Source: Achromobacter dolens (GTDB taxonomy: Bacteria > Pseudomonadota > Gammaproteobacteria > Burkholderiales > Burkholderiaceae_B). Taken from it: a stretch of 36,750 nt of DNA. The DNA lies in assembly GCF_902859745.1 (NCBI RefSeq), contig NZ_CADIJW010000053.1:1-36750 (forward strand). Direction: 5' to 3'. A program made the translations under genes and the position numbers. Shown one piece after another: positions 7,255 to 15,455 of the stretch. Below the pieces are notes generated by a model. It saw nothing but the letters and a program-made list of their open reading frames with translations, was not told the DNA's origin and ran no database searches. How positions within the stretch are numbered: the stretch's first letter is position 1; each line of letters begins with the position of its first letter.

Positions 7255-9015
7255 ATGCTGCCCCCGCACCGCTACTACTACCTGCACAATTTCCAGCGCG
7301 CGCTTGCGTGGGTCGGTGAGCGCTACGCGGATCTGCTGGATGCCCGCGAACGCCGCTTCATGTCGGATTTCGCCGCGCTGCCGCAGGCCTCGCAGGCGTT
7401 GCTGGTGCGCATGTTGATGCGGCGCGGGCCGTGGTTCCGCGCCAGCCGCCTGGCCTACGAGGAAATCCCCGATACGGTCGAGGCCGCCGCGCCGTTGCTG
7501 ACGCTGGGGTGGCTGGAAGCCGACGCTCCCATGACGCTGGACGAACTGTTCGGGCTGCATACGCGGCCCGAACTCGACCGGTTGTTCGCCGACTCCCGCC
7601 CCAAGGGCGCGGCGCGCAAGGCCGACCTGCTGGCGCTCCTGCGTGCCAGCCAGCCCGAGGCGCAGCCCTATGCGAGCTGGAATCCCGCCGCCGGCCCCGA
7701 CCGCGCAGGCGCGAACGGCACGCGCGTCGTTGCGGCCGGCCGCAACGCGGCGATGCCGTTCGATCCGGCCTGGCGCGTCGCGGTTGCCGACCTGTGCGAA
7801 CGCCTGCGCCTGATGTTCTTCGGCAACCTGCACCAGGACTGGTCAGAGTTCGTGCTGGCGGACCTGGGCGTGTTCCAGTACGAAACGGTGCCGTTCGAGC
7901 CTTCTTCGCGGGCCTTCCAGGCGCGGGAAGACGTCGACCGCTACCTGGCCCTGCATGCCTGTCGCCGGGCGCTGGATGATGGCCCGGACGTCGATGCGCT
8001 GTTGCAGGCGGTGGCCGACTGCGCCAGCGGCAACGCCTGGCTGGAAAAGCGCCGCGCCAAGGTGCTGCTGCGCCTGGGCCAGGCCTGCGAGCGGGTCCAG
8101 GATTGGGCGGCGGCGCAACGGGTGTACGCGCTGTGCGCCTACCCCGGCGCGAGGCATCGCCGCATCCGCGTGTACGAGCGCATGGCGCGTTTCGACGAGG
8201 CGCTGGCGTTGGCGCTGCAAGCCGAGGCCCGGCCCGAAAGCGAGGAGGAATCCCAACGCGTGGCGCGCATGTTGCCGCGCCTGCGTCGCAAGCTGGGGCA
8301 GGGCGCGCCGCGCGGCGCGGCCGCGCCGGTGAGCCGTTTCGACCTGGCGCTGGAGCGGCCCGAGCCGACGGTGACGGTGGAATTCGCGGCGCGCGATCAC
8401 CTGCACCGCGACGAGGCGCCGGTCCATTATGTCGAGAACACGCTGATCAATTCGCTGTTCGGCCTGCTGTGCTGGCCGGCAGTGTTCGCGCCGTTGCCGG
8501 GCGCATTCTTCCATCCGTTCCAGCGCGGGCCGGCCGACCTGGACGCACCTGATTTCCACGCCCGGCGCGAGGCCCTGTTCGCCGCCTGCCTGGCGCAACT
8601 GGACACGGGCGAATACCGCGTCACGATCCGCCAGCGCTACGCCGCCAAGCAGGGCGTGCAATCGCCGTTCGTGTTCTGGGGCGCGCTGGACGAGGCGCTG
8701 CTGGAGCGGGCGTTGCACCACCTGCCGCCAGCGCACCTGAAACTGTTTTTCCTGCGGCTGCTGCGTGACGTCAAGGCCAACCGGTCGGGGCTGCCCGACC
8801 TGATCCGCTTCCAGCCGGACGCGCCCGGCTATGAACTCATCGAGATCAAGGGGCCGGGCGACAAGCTGCAGGACAACCAGATCCGCTGGCTGGCGTACTG
8901 CGCCGAGCATGGCATGCCGGTGCGCGTCTGTCATGTCAGTTGGCGCGACGCGGCGTGCGCATCGCAGCCGCCGGCCTCGACGCACCATGCCGCCCCGGAA
9001 GGGCCGGCGCCATGA
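7255..9015 (+). CDS. FAN1-type VRR-NUC structure-specific nuclease
   Basis: This 586-residue protein resembles bacterial FAN1, a 5'-flap nuclease that unhooks DNA interstrand crosslinks. The order is: an N-terminal HTH/wing-like part (YYYLHNFQRALAWVGERYADLL ... MRRGPWFRASRLAYEEI), a SAP-like helix pair near residues 105-130 (RPELDRLFADSRPKGAARKADLLALL), a helical TPR-like middle (residues 230-360), then the C-terminal VRR-NUC domain. The catalytic PD-(D/E)XK residues are visible as D515 (GLPDL), E530 and K532 (EIKGPGDKLQDNQIRW). The ATG at 7255 has only a weak ribosome site. The gene overlaps the helicase gene by 4 bases (ATGA), so both are translated together, and a LexA-like box lies just upstream. 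Family assignment is strong; crosslink repair as its role here is inferred from family and context. Confidence 0.88.
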   Translation: MLPPHRYYYLHNFQRALAWVGERYADLLDARERRFMSDFAALPQASQALLVRMLMRRGPWFRASRLAYEEIPDTVEAAAPLLTLGWLEADAPMTLDELFGLHTRPELDRLFADSRPKGAARKADLLALLRASQPEAQPYASWNPAAGPDRAGANGTRVVAAGRNAAMPFDPAWRVAVADLCERLRLMFFGNLHQDWSEFVLADLGVFQYETVPFEPSSRAFQAREDVDRYLALHACRRALDDGPDVDALLQAVADCASGNAWLEKRRAKVLLRLGQACERVQDWAAAQRVYALCAYPGARHRRIRVYERMARFDEALALALQAEARPESEEESQRVARMLPRLRRKLGQGAPRGAAAPVSRFDLALERPEPTVTVEFAARDHLHRDEAPVHYVENTLINSLFGLLCWPAVFAPLPGAFFHPFQRGPADLDAPDFHARREALFAACLAQLDTGEYRVTIRQRYAAKQGVQSPFVFWGALDEALLERALHHLPPAHLKLFFLRLLRDVKANRSGLPDLIRFQPDAPGYELIEIKGPGDKLQDNQIRWLAYCAEHGMPVRVCHVSWRDAACASQPPASTHHAAPEGPAP

Positions 9016-11282
9016 CGTACGCCGTGGCGGTGCGCGCGCTCTGCGAATTCACGGCCCGCGCCGGCGACCTGGATCTGCGCTTCACGCCCGCGCCCAGCGG
9101 CCTGGAGGGCATGGCCGGCCACGCCGCCGTGACCGGCCGGCGCGGGCCCGCCTACGAAACCGAGGTGGCGCTGACCGGGCAATACGAAAACCTGCTGGTG
9201 CGCGGCCGCGCCGATGGCTACGACCCGCAGGCCAATCAGGTCGAAGAGATCAAGACCTACCGCGGCCGGCTCGACAGCGTGCGCGACAACCACCGCGCCG
9301 CCCATTGGGCCCAGGCGCGGGTCTACGGTCACCTGCTGTGCCAGGCGCGCGGCCTGGCGCAGGTCCGCGTGGCGCTGGTGTACTTCAACGTGGCCACCGA
9401 AGAAGAAACCCTGCTCGTCGAGACCCGCGACGCGGCCTGGCTGGCGGCCTTCTTCCACGAGCAGTGCGAACGCTTCCTGGCGTGGTCCCGCACCGAGCTG
9501 GCGCACCGCCAGGCGCGTGACGCGGCGCTGGAGAAGCTGGCGTTTCCCTATGGCGAGTTCCGCAGCGGCCAGCGCGAACTGGCGGTGTCGGTGTACCGCA
9601 CGGCGCGCGACGGCCGTTGCCTGATGGCGCAGGCGCCCACCGGCATCGGCAAGACGCTGGGCACCTTGTTTCCGCTGCTCAGGGCCGCCCCGGGCGCGGG
9701 GTTGGACAAGGTGTTCTTCCTGGCGGCCAAGGGTTCGGGGCGCGGGCTGGCGATGGCCGCGCTGGATACGCTGAACGCGCAGCCGGCGGCGCCCGGCCTG
9801 CGGGTGCTGGACCTGCAGGCGCGCGACAAGACCTGCGAGCATCCCGACAAGGCCTGCCATGGCGATTCCTGCCCGCTGGCGCAGGGCTTCTACGACCGCC
9901 TGCCCGCCGCGCGCGAGACGGCGCTGTCGCAGCCGCGGCTGGATGCCCCGGCGGTGCGCGCGGCGGCCCGCGCGCATCAGGTCTGCCCGTATTACCTGTC
10001 GCAGGAATTGATCCGCTGGAGCGACGTGGTGGTGGGCGACTACAACTATTACTACGACGCCACCGCCATGCTGCACGCGCTGACGCAGGCGCATCAGTGG
10101 AAAGTGGCGGTGCTGGTGGACGAGGCGCACAACCTGGTCGACCGCGCGCGCCGCATGTACACCGGCGAATTGAGCCAACTTGGGCTGGCGGCGGCGCGCC
10201 AGGCCGCGCCCAAAGCCCTGAAAAAGCCGCTGGACGGCCTGCAGCGTTCCTGGACCGCGCTCAACAGGAAGCAGGCCGAGTCCTACCAGGCCTACGACGA
10301 GGCGCCGGCCGGTGTGCTGGCGGCGGTGCAGAAGGCGGTGGCCGCCATCACCGACTACCTGGGCGAGGCGCCGCTGGCGCAGGACGATCCGGTGCTGGCC
10401 TTCTATTTCGAGGCGCTGCATTTCATGCGGCTGGCCGAGCAGTTCGGGCCGCACGCGCTATTCGACGTGACGCGGGCCGAAGGCGGGGCGCGCGGCGCCA
10501 AGACGCCGCCGTCCACGCTGTGCGTGCGCAACGTGGTGCCGGCGCCGTATCTGGCCGCGCGGCACGCGGCGGCGCACGCCACCGTGCTGTTCTCGGGCAC
10601 CTTGAGTCCGCAGCAGTTCTATCGCGACACCCTGGGCCTGCCGGCCGAGGCCGCGTGGATCGACGTGGCCGCGCCGTTCCAGGCCGAACAACTGGCGGTC
10701 AAGGTGGTCGGTCATGTGTCGACCCGCTACCGCGACCGCGAACGCTCGCTGCAGCCGATCGCCGACCTGATCGCCGACCAGTACGCGCGCCGGCCGGGCA
10801 ATTATCTGGGCTTTCTGAGCAGCTTCGACTATCTGCGGCAGGTGGCCGATCTGATGCGCGCGCGCCATCCGCAGGTGCCGATCTGGCTGCAGACGCCAGG
10901 CATGGACGAGGCCGGCCGCGCCGCCTTCCTGGGACGCTTCACCGAAAGCGGGCAGGGCGTCGGCTTCGCGGTCCTCGGCGGCGCTTTTTCCGAGGGCGTG
11001 GACCTGCCCGGCAAGCGGCTGATTGGCGCCTTCATCGCCACGCTGGGGCTGCCGCAGGTCAATGCCGTCAACGAGAACATCAAGCGCGCCATGGAGCGGC
11101 GCTACGGCGAGGCGCAGGGCTACGACTACACCTATCTCTATCCCGGCATGCAGAAGGTGGTCCAGGCGGCGGGCCGCGTCATCCGCACCGAGCAGGACGT
11201 GGGCACGGTGCACCTGATCGACGATCGCTATCGCCGCGCCAAGGTGCGCAACCTGCTGCCGAGCTGGTGGCGGGTGGATTGA
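9012..11282 (+). CDS. XPD/DinG-type Fe-S DNA helicase with N-terminal PD-(D/E)XK domain
   Basis: A 756-residue superfamily 2 helicase with its own nuclease-like domain. Residues about 50-150 form a Cas4/RecB-like fold with D68, E79 and K81 (EEIKTYRGRL) as the metal-binding set. Helicase motifs follow: Walker A APTGIGKT (K214), four cysteines C275, C282, C287 and C325 in the XPD/DinG Fe-S positions, DEAH at 370-373, FSGTLSP, GAFSEGVDLPGKRL, and QAAGRVIRTEQDVGTVHLIDDR at the C-terminus. It is predicted to unwind 5'-to-3' at forks, flaps or R-loops. The ATG at 9012 overlaps the FAN1 stop; longer frames start inside the FAN1 gene and have no support. It is not plain DinG, which lacks the nuclease domain. 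No terminator is obvious after it. Confidence 0.88.
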   Translation: MTYAVAVRALCEFTARAGDLDLRFTPAPSGLEGMAGHAAVTGRRGPAYETEVALTGQYENLLVRGRADGYDPQANQVEEIKTYRGRLDSVRDNHRAAHWAQARVYGHLLCQARGLAQVRVALVYFNVATEEETLLVETRDAAWLAAFFHEQCERFLAWSRTELAHRQARDAALEKLAFPYGEFRSGQRELAVSVYRTARDGRCLMAQAPTGIGKTLGTLFPLLRAAPGAGLDKVFFLAAKGSGRGLAMAALDTLNAQPAAPGLRVLDLQARDKTCEHPDKACHGDSCPLAQGFYDRLPAARETALSQPRLDAPAVRAAARAHQVCPYYLSQELIRWSDVVVGDYNYYYDATAMLHALTQAHQWKVAVLVDEAHNLVDRARRMYTGELSQLGLAAARQAAPKALKKPLDGLQRSWTALNRKQAESYQAYDEAPAGVLAAVQKAVAAITDYLGEAPLAQDDPVLAFYFEALHFMRLAEQFGPHALFDVTRAEGGARGAKTPPSTLCVRNVVPAPYLAARHAAAHATVLFSGTLSPQQFYRDTLGLPAEAAWIDVAAPFQAEQLAVKVVGHVSTRYRDRERSLQPIADLIADQYARRPGNYLGFLSSFDYLRQVADLMRARHPQVPIWLQTPGMDEAGRAAFLGRFTESGQGVGFAVLGGAFSEGVDLPGKRLIGAFIATLGLPQVNAVNENIKRAMERRYGEAQGYDYTYLYPGMQKVVQAAGRVIRTEQDVGTVHLIDDRYRRAKVRNLLPSWWRVD

Positions 11283-11384
11283 ACGAGGATGCCGCCCATT
11301 GCTGCTTCGCGCCTGCCGCGGGGCGGGCGTTCAGGGGACAGGCCGCCGCCGGCCGCGCCGACGCGTTGAGCGCGCGGGCCGCGC

Positions 11385-11804
11385 TCAGGCCGAGCGCAGT
11401 TCGGTCAGCGGCTGGTTCGGGTCGCGGCTGAGCTGGTAGCCGTACCACAGGCTGCGCGCCATGCGCTTGGCCATCTCACCGGCGGCATCGGCCAGCGCGC
11501 GGTTGGGCAGGGCCGCCAGGGTCTCGCCCCACAGCGCCAGCCAGCGCTCGAACAGCTCGGCGCTCAGGTGCGGCATGGCGGCATGCTTGGGCATGGGCAT
11601 GCCGGTGAACCGCCGCGTGCCCAGCAGCACGGCCGACCAGAAATCCGAGAGCGTCGCCAGGTGTTCGTCCCAGTCGTGCACCTGGGCCTCGAACACCGGA
11701 CCCAGCGCGGCATCGGCGCGGGCCTTGGCGTAGAACGTATGCACCAGGCCGCGGATTTCGGCTTCGGTGCAGATGTCGGGTTCGGGCGGGTCGGGTTCGG
11801 ACAA
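11385..11804 (-). CDS. Group III truncated haemoglobin
   Basis: A 139-residue globin. Features of group III truncated haemoglobins are visible: IRGLVHTFYAKARADAALGPVF (B helix with the conserved Phe-Tyr pair), FWSAVLLGTRRFTGMPMPKHA (E helix region), and the proximal-His helix HLSAELFERWLALWGETL. Such proteins bind oxygen or nitric oxide and are linked to microaerobic or nitrosative stress. Start choice: TTG at 11804 has an ideal AGGAG six bases upstream; the in-frame ATG at 11891 would add 29 residues of low-complexity sequence (QSVLAQPRPTIRAAVSRRQE) not seen in the family and without a ribosome site. It is a single gene, convergent with the helicase. Confidence 0.85.
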   Translation of the reverse strand: MSEPDPPEPDICTEAEIRGLVHTFYAKARADAALGPVFEAQVHDWDEHLATLSDFWSAVLLGTRRFTGMPMPKHAAMPHLSAELFERWLALWGETLAALPNRALADAAGEMAKRMARSLWYGYQLSRDPNQPLTELRSA

Positions 11805-11921
11805 CGGAGGCTCCTGGCGGCGTGAAACGGCAGCACGAATAGTAGGGCGAGGCTGCGCGAGGACGGATTGATCTGGCGCAAGCCGCCGCATGGCCCCGGG
11901 CGCGCGCGGGCGCGGGGATCA

Positions 11922-11979
11922 TGCGGCCGGCGATCCATGCGCCCGGGCCCTGCGGCCGGCGATCAATGCGCCTGGGTCC
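11922..11979. repeat. 29-bp tandem duplication across the MFS stop codon
   Basis: Two adjacent 29-base copies (11922-11950 and 11951-11979) match at 26 positions, both beginning TGCGGCCGGCGATC. The MFS stop codon (TCA on this strand, 11963-11965) lies in the right copy; the left copy has TCC there. The repeat probably arose by local slippage and left the coding length unchanged. Confidence 0.8.
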
Positions 11980-13492
11980 GCACCCGCGTCATCGGCGCCG
12001 TCTCGGGCCGCGCCAGCAAGGCGTAGACCAGCACGGCCAGCGCCAGCGCGAATCCGGCCAGCGCGTACAGCACCTGTCCGAAGGCCTGGTCGTAGGCATG
12101 GCGCAGCAGGTCGCCGGCGCCGGACAGCAGCGCGCCTGCTTCGTCCAGTTGTCCGAGGGCGGCGCGGTTGGCGGCCTGCAGCAGGGCCGGAGCGCCCGCG
12201 TCGGGCAGGGCGGCGGCGGCCTGGGCGTGGATCAGGGTGGCCAGCAGGGCGCTGAGAACGGCAATGGCCACCCCATCCGCGGATACGCGCACGGTATTGA
12301 AGATGCCGGTGGCCATGCCGACCCGCTCGTGCTCCACCACGCTGACCGCCATGGCGTCCATCAGCCCCCAGGGCAGCCCGATGCCGATGCCGATCAGGCT
12401 CATCGGCAGCCACAGCCGGTCGGCGTTGCCGCCCAGGTCGCGGGCCAGCCAGGCCAGGCCGATGGCCGCCAGCACCAGGCCGGTGCTGGACAGCGCGGCA
12501 GGGCTGAAGCGGCGCGTCAGCAGCGCGGCCAGGAACGGCACCACCAGCAGCGGCGTGGCCAGGCCCATCATCAACTGGCCGGCGCGCAGCGCGCTGTGGC
12601 CATCGATGCCGATGAAGCGGCTGGGCAGGAGAGCGATCAGCGCAATGAACAGGAACGCCGGGGAGGCCGCCAGCGCCTGCACGCCGACAAAGCGCGGGCG
12701 GCGGAACAGCGACAGGTCCAGCATCGGATGCGTGGCGCGGGTTTCCGCGAGGATGAAGGCGATGCCCAGCAGCGCCGAGGCCAGCAGCGAGCCAGCCACC
12801 GCGGGATCGGTCCAGCCGTTTTCGGGGGCCAGCAGCATGCCATAGGTGAACAGCCCCAGCGCACCGGTGAAGCTGAGCGCGCCGCGCCAGTCGAAGCGGC
12901 CGCCGGCCGCGCCCGGGGTGGCGCGCACGCTGGCCGCGACCAGCGCCAGCCCGCCCAGCCCGACCAGTCCGGTGCCGTGGAACACCCAGCGCCAGCCGGC
13001 CGTCTGCACCAGCCAGCCGGAGATCAGCGGTCCGAACGACAGGCCGATGCCGAAAGTGGTGCCCAAGAGGCTGAAGGCGCGGGCGCGAGCGGCGCCATGG
13101 AACAGCGGCGCCAGCGACGACATGGCCGCGGCGAACGCCGCGGCGCCGCCCACGCCCTGCATCAGTCGCAGGAAGTCGATCCAGCCGGCGGACGGCGCCC
13201 AGGCGATGGGAAAGGTGAAGGCGCAGAACCAGGCCAGTCCGCCCAACCAGACGCGGCGCGGGCCATACAGGTCGGTGAGGCTGCCGGACACCATGATGAC
13301 GCTGCCGTAGGCCAGGATGTAGCCGTTGAGGATCCAGTTCAGTTGCACGGGCGTGCCGCCCAGCGCCTGGCTGATCGACGGCAGGACCACCGCCGGGCCG
13401 GTGAAGCACAGGGGAATGAGCACGGCTGTGAGGCAGGCCGCCAGCAGTTGCAGCCAGCGATTGGAGGCGGGAGAGGGATGCGATGGGGTCAT
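11963..13492 (-). CDS. DHA2-type MFS exporter (14 membrane helices)
   Basis: A 509-residue inner-membrane drug/metabolite exporter. The sequence shows the family hallmarks: helix 1 with LTAVLIPLCFTGPAVVLPSISQAL, the loop 2-3 motif GSLTDLYGPRRVW (MFS signature A), and helices out to a C-terminal RPETAPMTRVRTQAH, in the 14-helix EmrB/QacA layout. It is likely to export a lipophilic compound by proton antiport. The start is taken as the ATG at 13492; it has no strong ribosome site, and longer frames begin in the promoter region with sequence that does not look like a transporter. It is divergent from a LysR regulator 172 bases away, which probably controls it. The substrate is unknown. Confidence 0.85.
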   Translation of the reverse strand: MTPSHPSPASNRWLQLLAACLTAVLIPLCFTGPAVVLPSISQALGGTPVQLNWILNGYILAYGSVIMVSGSLTDLYGPRRVWLGGLAWFCAFTFPIAWAPSAGWIDFLRLMQGVGGAAAFAAAMSSLAPLFHGAARARAFSLLGTTFGIGLSFGPLISGWLVQTAGWRWVFHGTGLVGLGGLALVAASVRATPGAAGGRFDWRGALSFTGALGLFTYGMLLAPENGWTDPAVAGSLLASALLGIAFILAETRATHPMLDLSLFRRPRFVGVQALAASPAFLFIALIALLPSRFIGIDGHSALRAGQLMMGLATPLLVVPFLAALLTRRFSPAALSSTGLVLAAIGLAWLARDLGGNADRLWLPMSLIGIGIGLPWGLMDAMAVSVVEHERVGMATGIFNTVRVSADGVAIAVLSALLATLIHAQAAAALPDAGAPALLQAANRAALGQLDEAGALLSGAGDLLRHAYDQAFGQVLYALAGFALALAVLVYALLARPETAPMTRVRTQAH

Positions 13493-13631
13493 GTCGGTAG
13501 AGCGGCGCGAAGCCGGGTGGGCAAACAGAAAACGGGCGAGCGCGGCGCCCGGACGGGGCGCCATGGAATGCAATGCCGGCAGGATAGGCAGCCTCTGATA
13601 AAAGAAAAATAGGCTAGGATTCCGAATATTC

Positions 13632-13647
13632 CGGACATGTATGTCCG
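13632..13647. promoter_or_regulatory. Perfect palindrome, candidate LysR-type operator
   Basis: CGGACAT at 13632-13638 and ATGTCCG at 13641-13647 form a perfect inverted repeat with a 2-base spacer. It lies between the exporter and its divergent LysR gene, 17 bases before the chosen LysR start. The surrounding 13590-13630 is A/T-rich and likely holds both promoters. An autoregulatory operator is plausible but inferred. Confidence 0.4.
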
Positions 13648-13664
13648 TATTGAAGGAAATTGGC

Positions 13665-14549
13665 ATGGACAGCCTGAGTGGTATCGGCGTTTTCGTGCTG
13701 GTGGCGGACACGCGCAGCTTTGCCGAGGCGGGGCGGGTGCTGGGCGTGTCGCCGTCGGCGGTGGGCAAGAGCGTGGCGCGGATGGAGGCGCACCTGAAAG
13801 TGCGGCTGTTCCACCGCAGCACGCGCCACATCACCCTGACCCCGGAGGGCGAGAAATTCCTGGAGCGCTGCCGCCGCATCCTGTGCGAGGTCGAGGCCGC
13901 CGAGCTCGAACTGTCGGAGGCCGCCGGCACGCCCAGCGGCCGGCTGCGCGTCAGCCTGCCGCGCTACAGCCGGCTGTTCGAGCCCGCCATCGCCACCTTC
14001 ATGAAGCAGTATCCGCAGGTGCGGCTGGACCTGGATTTCACCGATCGCATGGTCGACGTGATCGGCGAGGGCTACGATGCCGTGGTGCGCTCCGGCGAGA
14101 TGCAGGATTCCGGCCTGAAGCGCCGCCGCCTGGGGCCGTTCCGCCGCATCCTGGCGGCCTCGCCCGATTACCTGGCGCGGCATGGCACGCCGCGCCGCGC
14201 CGCCGACCTGCTGGGCCATTGCTGCCTGCACTATCGCTATCCCAGCACCGGCAAGCTGGAGCAATGGCCGCTGAAGACGGCGGCCGGCGCGCCCGCGCCC
14301 GAATTGCCGCTGACGCTGGTCTGCAACAGCGTCGAGACCCGCATCTTCCTGGCGCTGGGCGGGTTGGGGATCGTCTGCCTGCCGGATTTCACCGTCCGGC
14401 AAGAGCTGGCCGCGGGCAAGCTGGTGACGGTGCTGGACGAACGCACCCGGGGCAATGCGACCATGTGGGCGGTGTGGCCCGCCAGCCGCCATCCGTCGCC
14501 CAAGCTGCGCGTGTTCGTCGATCATCTGGCGCAGCAGTTGTTTCCCTGA
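13665..14549 (+). CDS. LysR-family transcriptional regulator
   Basis: A 294-residue regulator. The winged helix-turn-helix is at residues 1-60: FVLVADTRSFAEAGRVLGVS followed by PSAVGKSVARMEAHLKVRLF and HRSTRHITLTPEG. An effector-binding domain follows from about residue 90 (GRLRVSLPRYSRLFEPAIATF ... IGEGYDAVVRSG ... VCLPDFTVRQELAAGKLVTVL), of the type seen in CrgA/DsdC-like members. It acts as a DNA-binding tetramer responding to a small ligand. Start choice: AAGGA at 13653-13657, 7 bases before the ATG at 13665; the ATG at 13641 lies inside the palindrome and has no ribosome site. It is divergent from the MFS exporter, its most likely target. Confidence 0.88.
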   Translation: MDSLSGIGVFVLVADTRSFAEAGRVLGVSPSAVGKSVARMEAHLKVRLFHRSTRHITLTPEGEKFLERCRRILCEVEAAELELSEAAGTPSGRLRVSLPRYSRLFEPAIATFMKQYPQVRLDLDFTDRMVDVIGEGYDAVVRSGEMQDSGLKRRRLGPFRRILAASPDYLARHGTPRRAADLLGHCCLHYRYPSTGKLEQWPLKTAAGAPAPELPLTLVCNSVETRIFLALGGLGIVCLPDFTVRQELAAGKLVTVLDERTRGNATMWAVWPASRHPSPKLRVFVDHLAQQLFP

Positions 14550-14716
14550 GAGGGGCCTGCCAGGCGAGCCCAAGCCCGGAATTCCCGGCGCCAGGCTCGC
14601 CCGCCACAACCGGACTGCCGATCGAAGGCCGCCAGCAGTCCAGCCGTCCAGGCACGAACCCTGGCACCCCGGAGGCGGCCCAGCCGCCGGGCAATCCGCC
14701 CCGTTCCTGGCTTGAT

Positions 14717-14734
14717 ATATGATGTTCGTCATAT
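14717..14734. promoter_or_regulatory. Inverted repeat in the thioesterase promoter region
   Basis: ATATGA at 14717-14722 and TCATAT at 14729-14734 face each other across TGTTCG. This is one of few A/T-rich spots in a GC-rich gap and lies about 38 bases ahead of the thioesterase ATG, where a promoter would be expected. It could be an operator or the -10 region; no regulator is assigned. Confidence 0.3.
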
Positions 14735-14772
14735 TCGCCCTCGACGATGTTTCCCCTTCAGGAGAACCGCGC

Positions 14773-15279
14773 ATGACTTCCGCTTCGACTCCCGCCGGCA
14801 GCGCCTCACCGCAACGCGAGCCCAGCCTGGTCGACCAGACCGGCGCCGGCCTGGATGGCCTGGCGCAACTGCGCGCCTTGCTGGCCTCGGGCCGCAAGCC
14901 GGGCATCCTGGTGTCGCTGGATTTCGATTTCGTCGAGGCCGAGGAAGGCCTGGCGGTGTTCGCCGGCACGCCCGGCCCGCACGCCTACAACCCGATCGGT
15001 ACGGTGCATGGCGGCTATGCCGCGACCCTGCTGGACTCGGCCTGCGGCTGCGCGGTGCATTCGCGCCTGTCGGCCGAACAGGCCTACACCACGCTGGAGC
15101 TAAAGGTGGCCTATCACAAGGCCATCACGCGTCACAGCGGCCGGCTGCGGGCCGAGGGCAGGGTGCTGTCGTTCGGCCAGCGGGTGGCGTACGCCGAGGC
15201 CAAGCTGACCGATGCCGAGGGGCGCCTGCTGGCGTCGGCGACCTCGACGCTGCTGGTGTTCGCGCGGCCGGCGGCCTGA
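14773..15279 (+). CDS. PaaI-type hotdog thioesterase
   Basis: A 168-residue acyl-CoA thioesterase-like protein. The hotdog signature is clear: NPIGTVHGGYAATLLDSACGCAV (the HGG loop and catalytic-face helix, about residues 75-97), followed by YTTLELKVAYHKAITRHSGRL and RVAYAEAKLTDAEGRLLASATST. Relatives hydrolyse phenylacetyl-CoA or other aryl/acyl-CoAs. The start is the ATG at 14773, eight bases after an AGGAG; an in-frame ATG at 14719 lies within the promoter palindrome and is rejected. About 45 disordered residues precede the hotdog fold, a little more than usual. It stands alone upstream of the amidase, separated by two GC hairpins. Confidence 0.85.
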   Translation: MTSASTPAGSASPQREPSLVDQTGAGLDGLAQLRALLASGRKPGILVSLDFDFVEAEEGLAVFAGTPGPHAYNPIGTVHGGYAATLLDSACGCAVHSRLSAEQAYTTLELKVAYHKAITRHSGRLRAEGRVLSFGQRVAYAEAKLTDAEGRLLASATSTLLVFARPAA

Positions 15280-15297
15280 CGCGGCGCGGCGAGTCGC

Positions 15298-15372
15298 GGC
15301 GCAGACCGGCGCGGTCGCGGCGGTCTGCGCCGTCCTGAAGGGCGCGGGGCAGCGCATGGCCGCTGCCCGCGC
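15298..15372. other. Two GC-rich hairpins between thioesterase and amidase
   Basis: GGCGCAGACCG at 15298-15308 pairs perfectly with CGGTCTGCGCC at 15321-15331. Then GCGCGGGGCAGCG at 15342-15354 pairs with CGCTGCCCGCGC at 15361-15372 with one bulged base and a CATGGC loop. No T-run follows, so they are not standard terminators; they could stall transcription or cap the thioesterase mRNA. Confidence 0.5.
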
Positions 15373-15455
15373 GGCATGGCCCGGCTCTTGCCGCGCTTGC
15401 GCGCCTGGCTGGCGTAGTATCGTCGGCCTGCAAAGCAAAAAGAGGAGACAACACC

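Noticed and set aside
9012-11282. Cas4-like domain in the helicase as a sign of a CRISPR system
   Set aside because: No cas genes and no repeat-spacer array are present; the PD-(D/E)XK domain is fused to a helicase in a repair operon.
11919-13612. Large frames on both strands over the MFS exporter (for example 11921-13612 plus)
   Set aside because: Only the minus-strand frame ending at 11963 shows membrane helices and the MFS signature; the others are Gly/Gln/Arg-rich shadows.
15298-15372. Two hairpins as a rho-independent terminator
   Set aside because: No T-run follows either stem; kept only as a structural feature.
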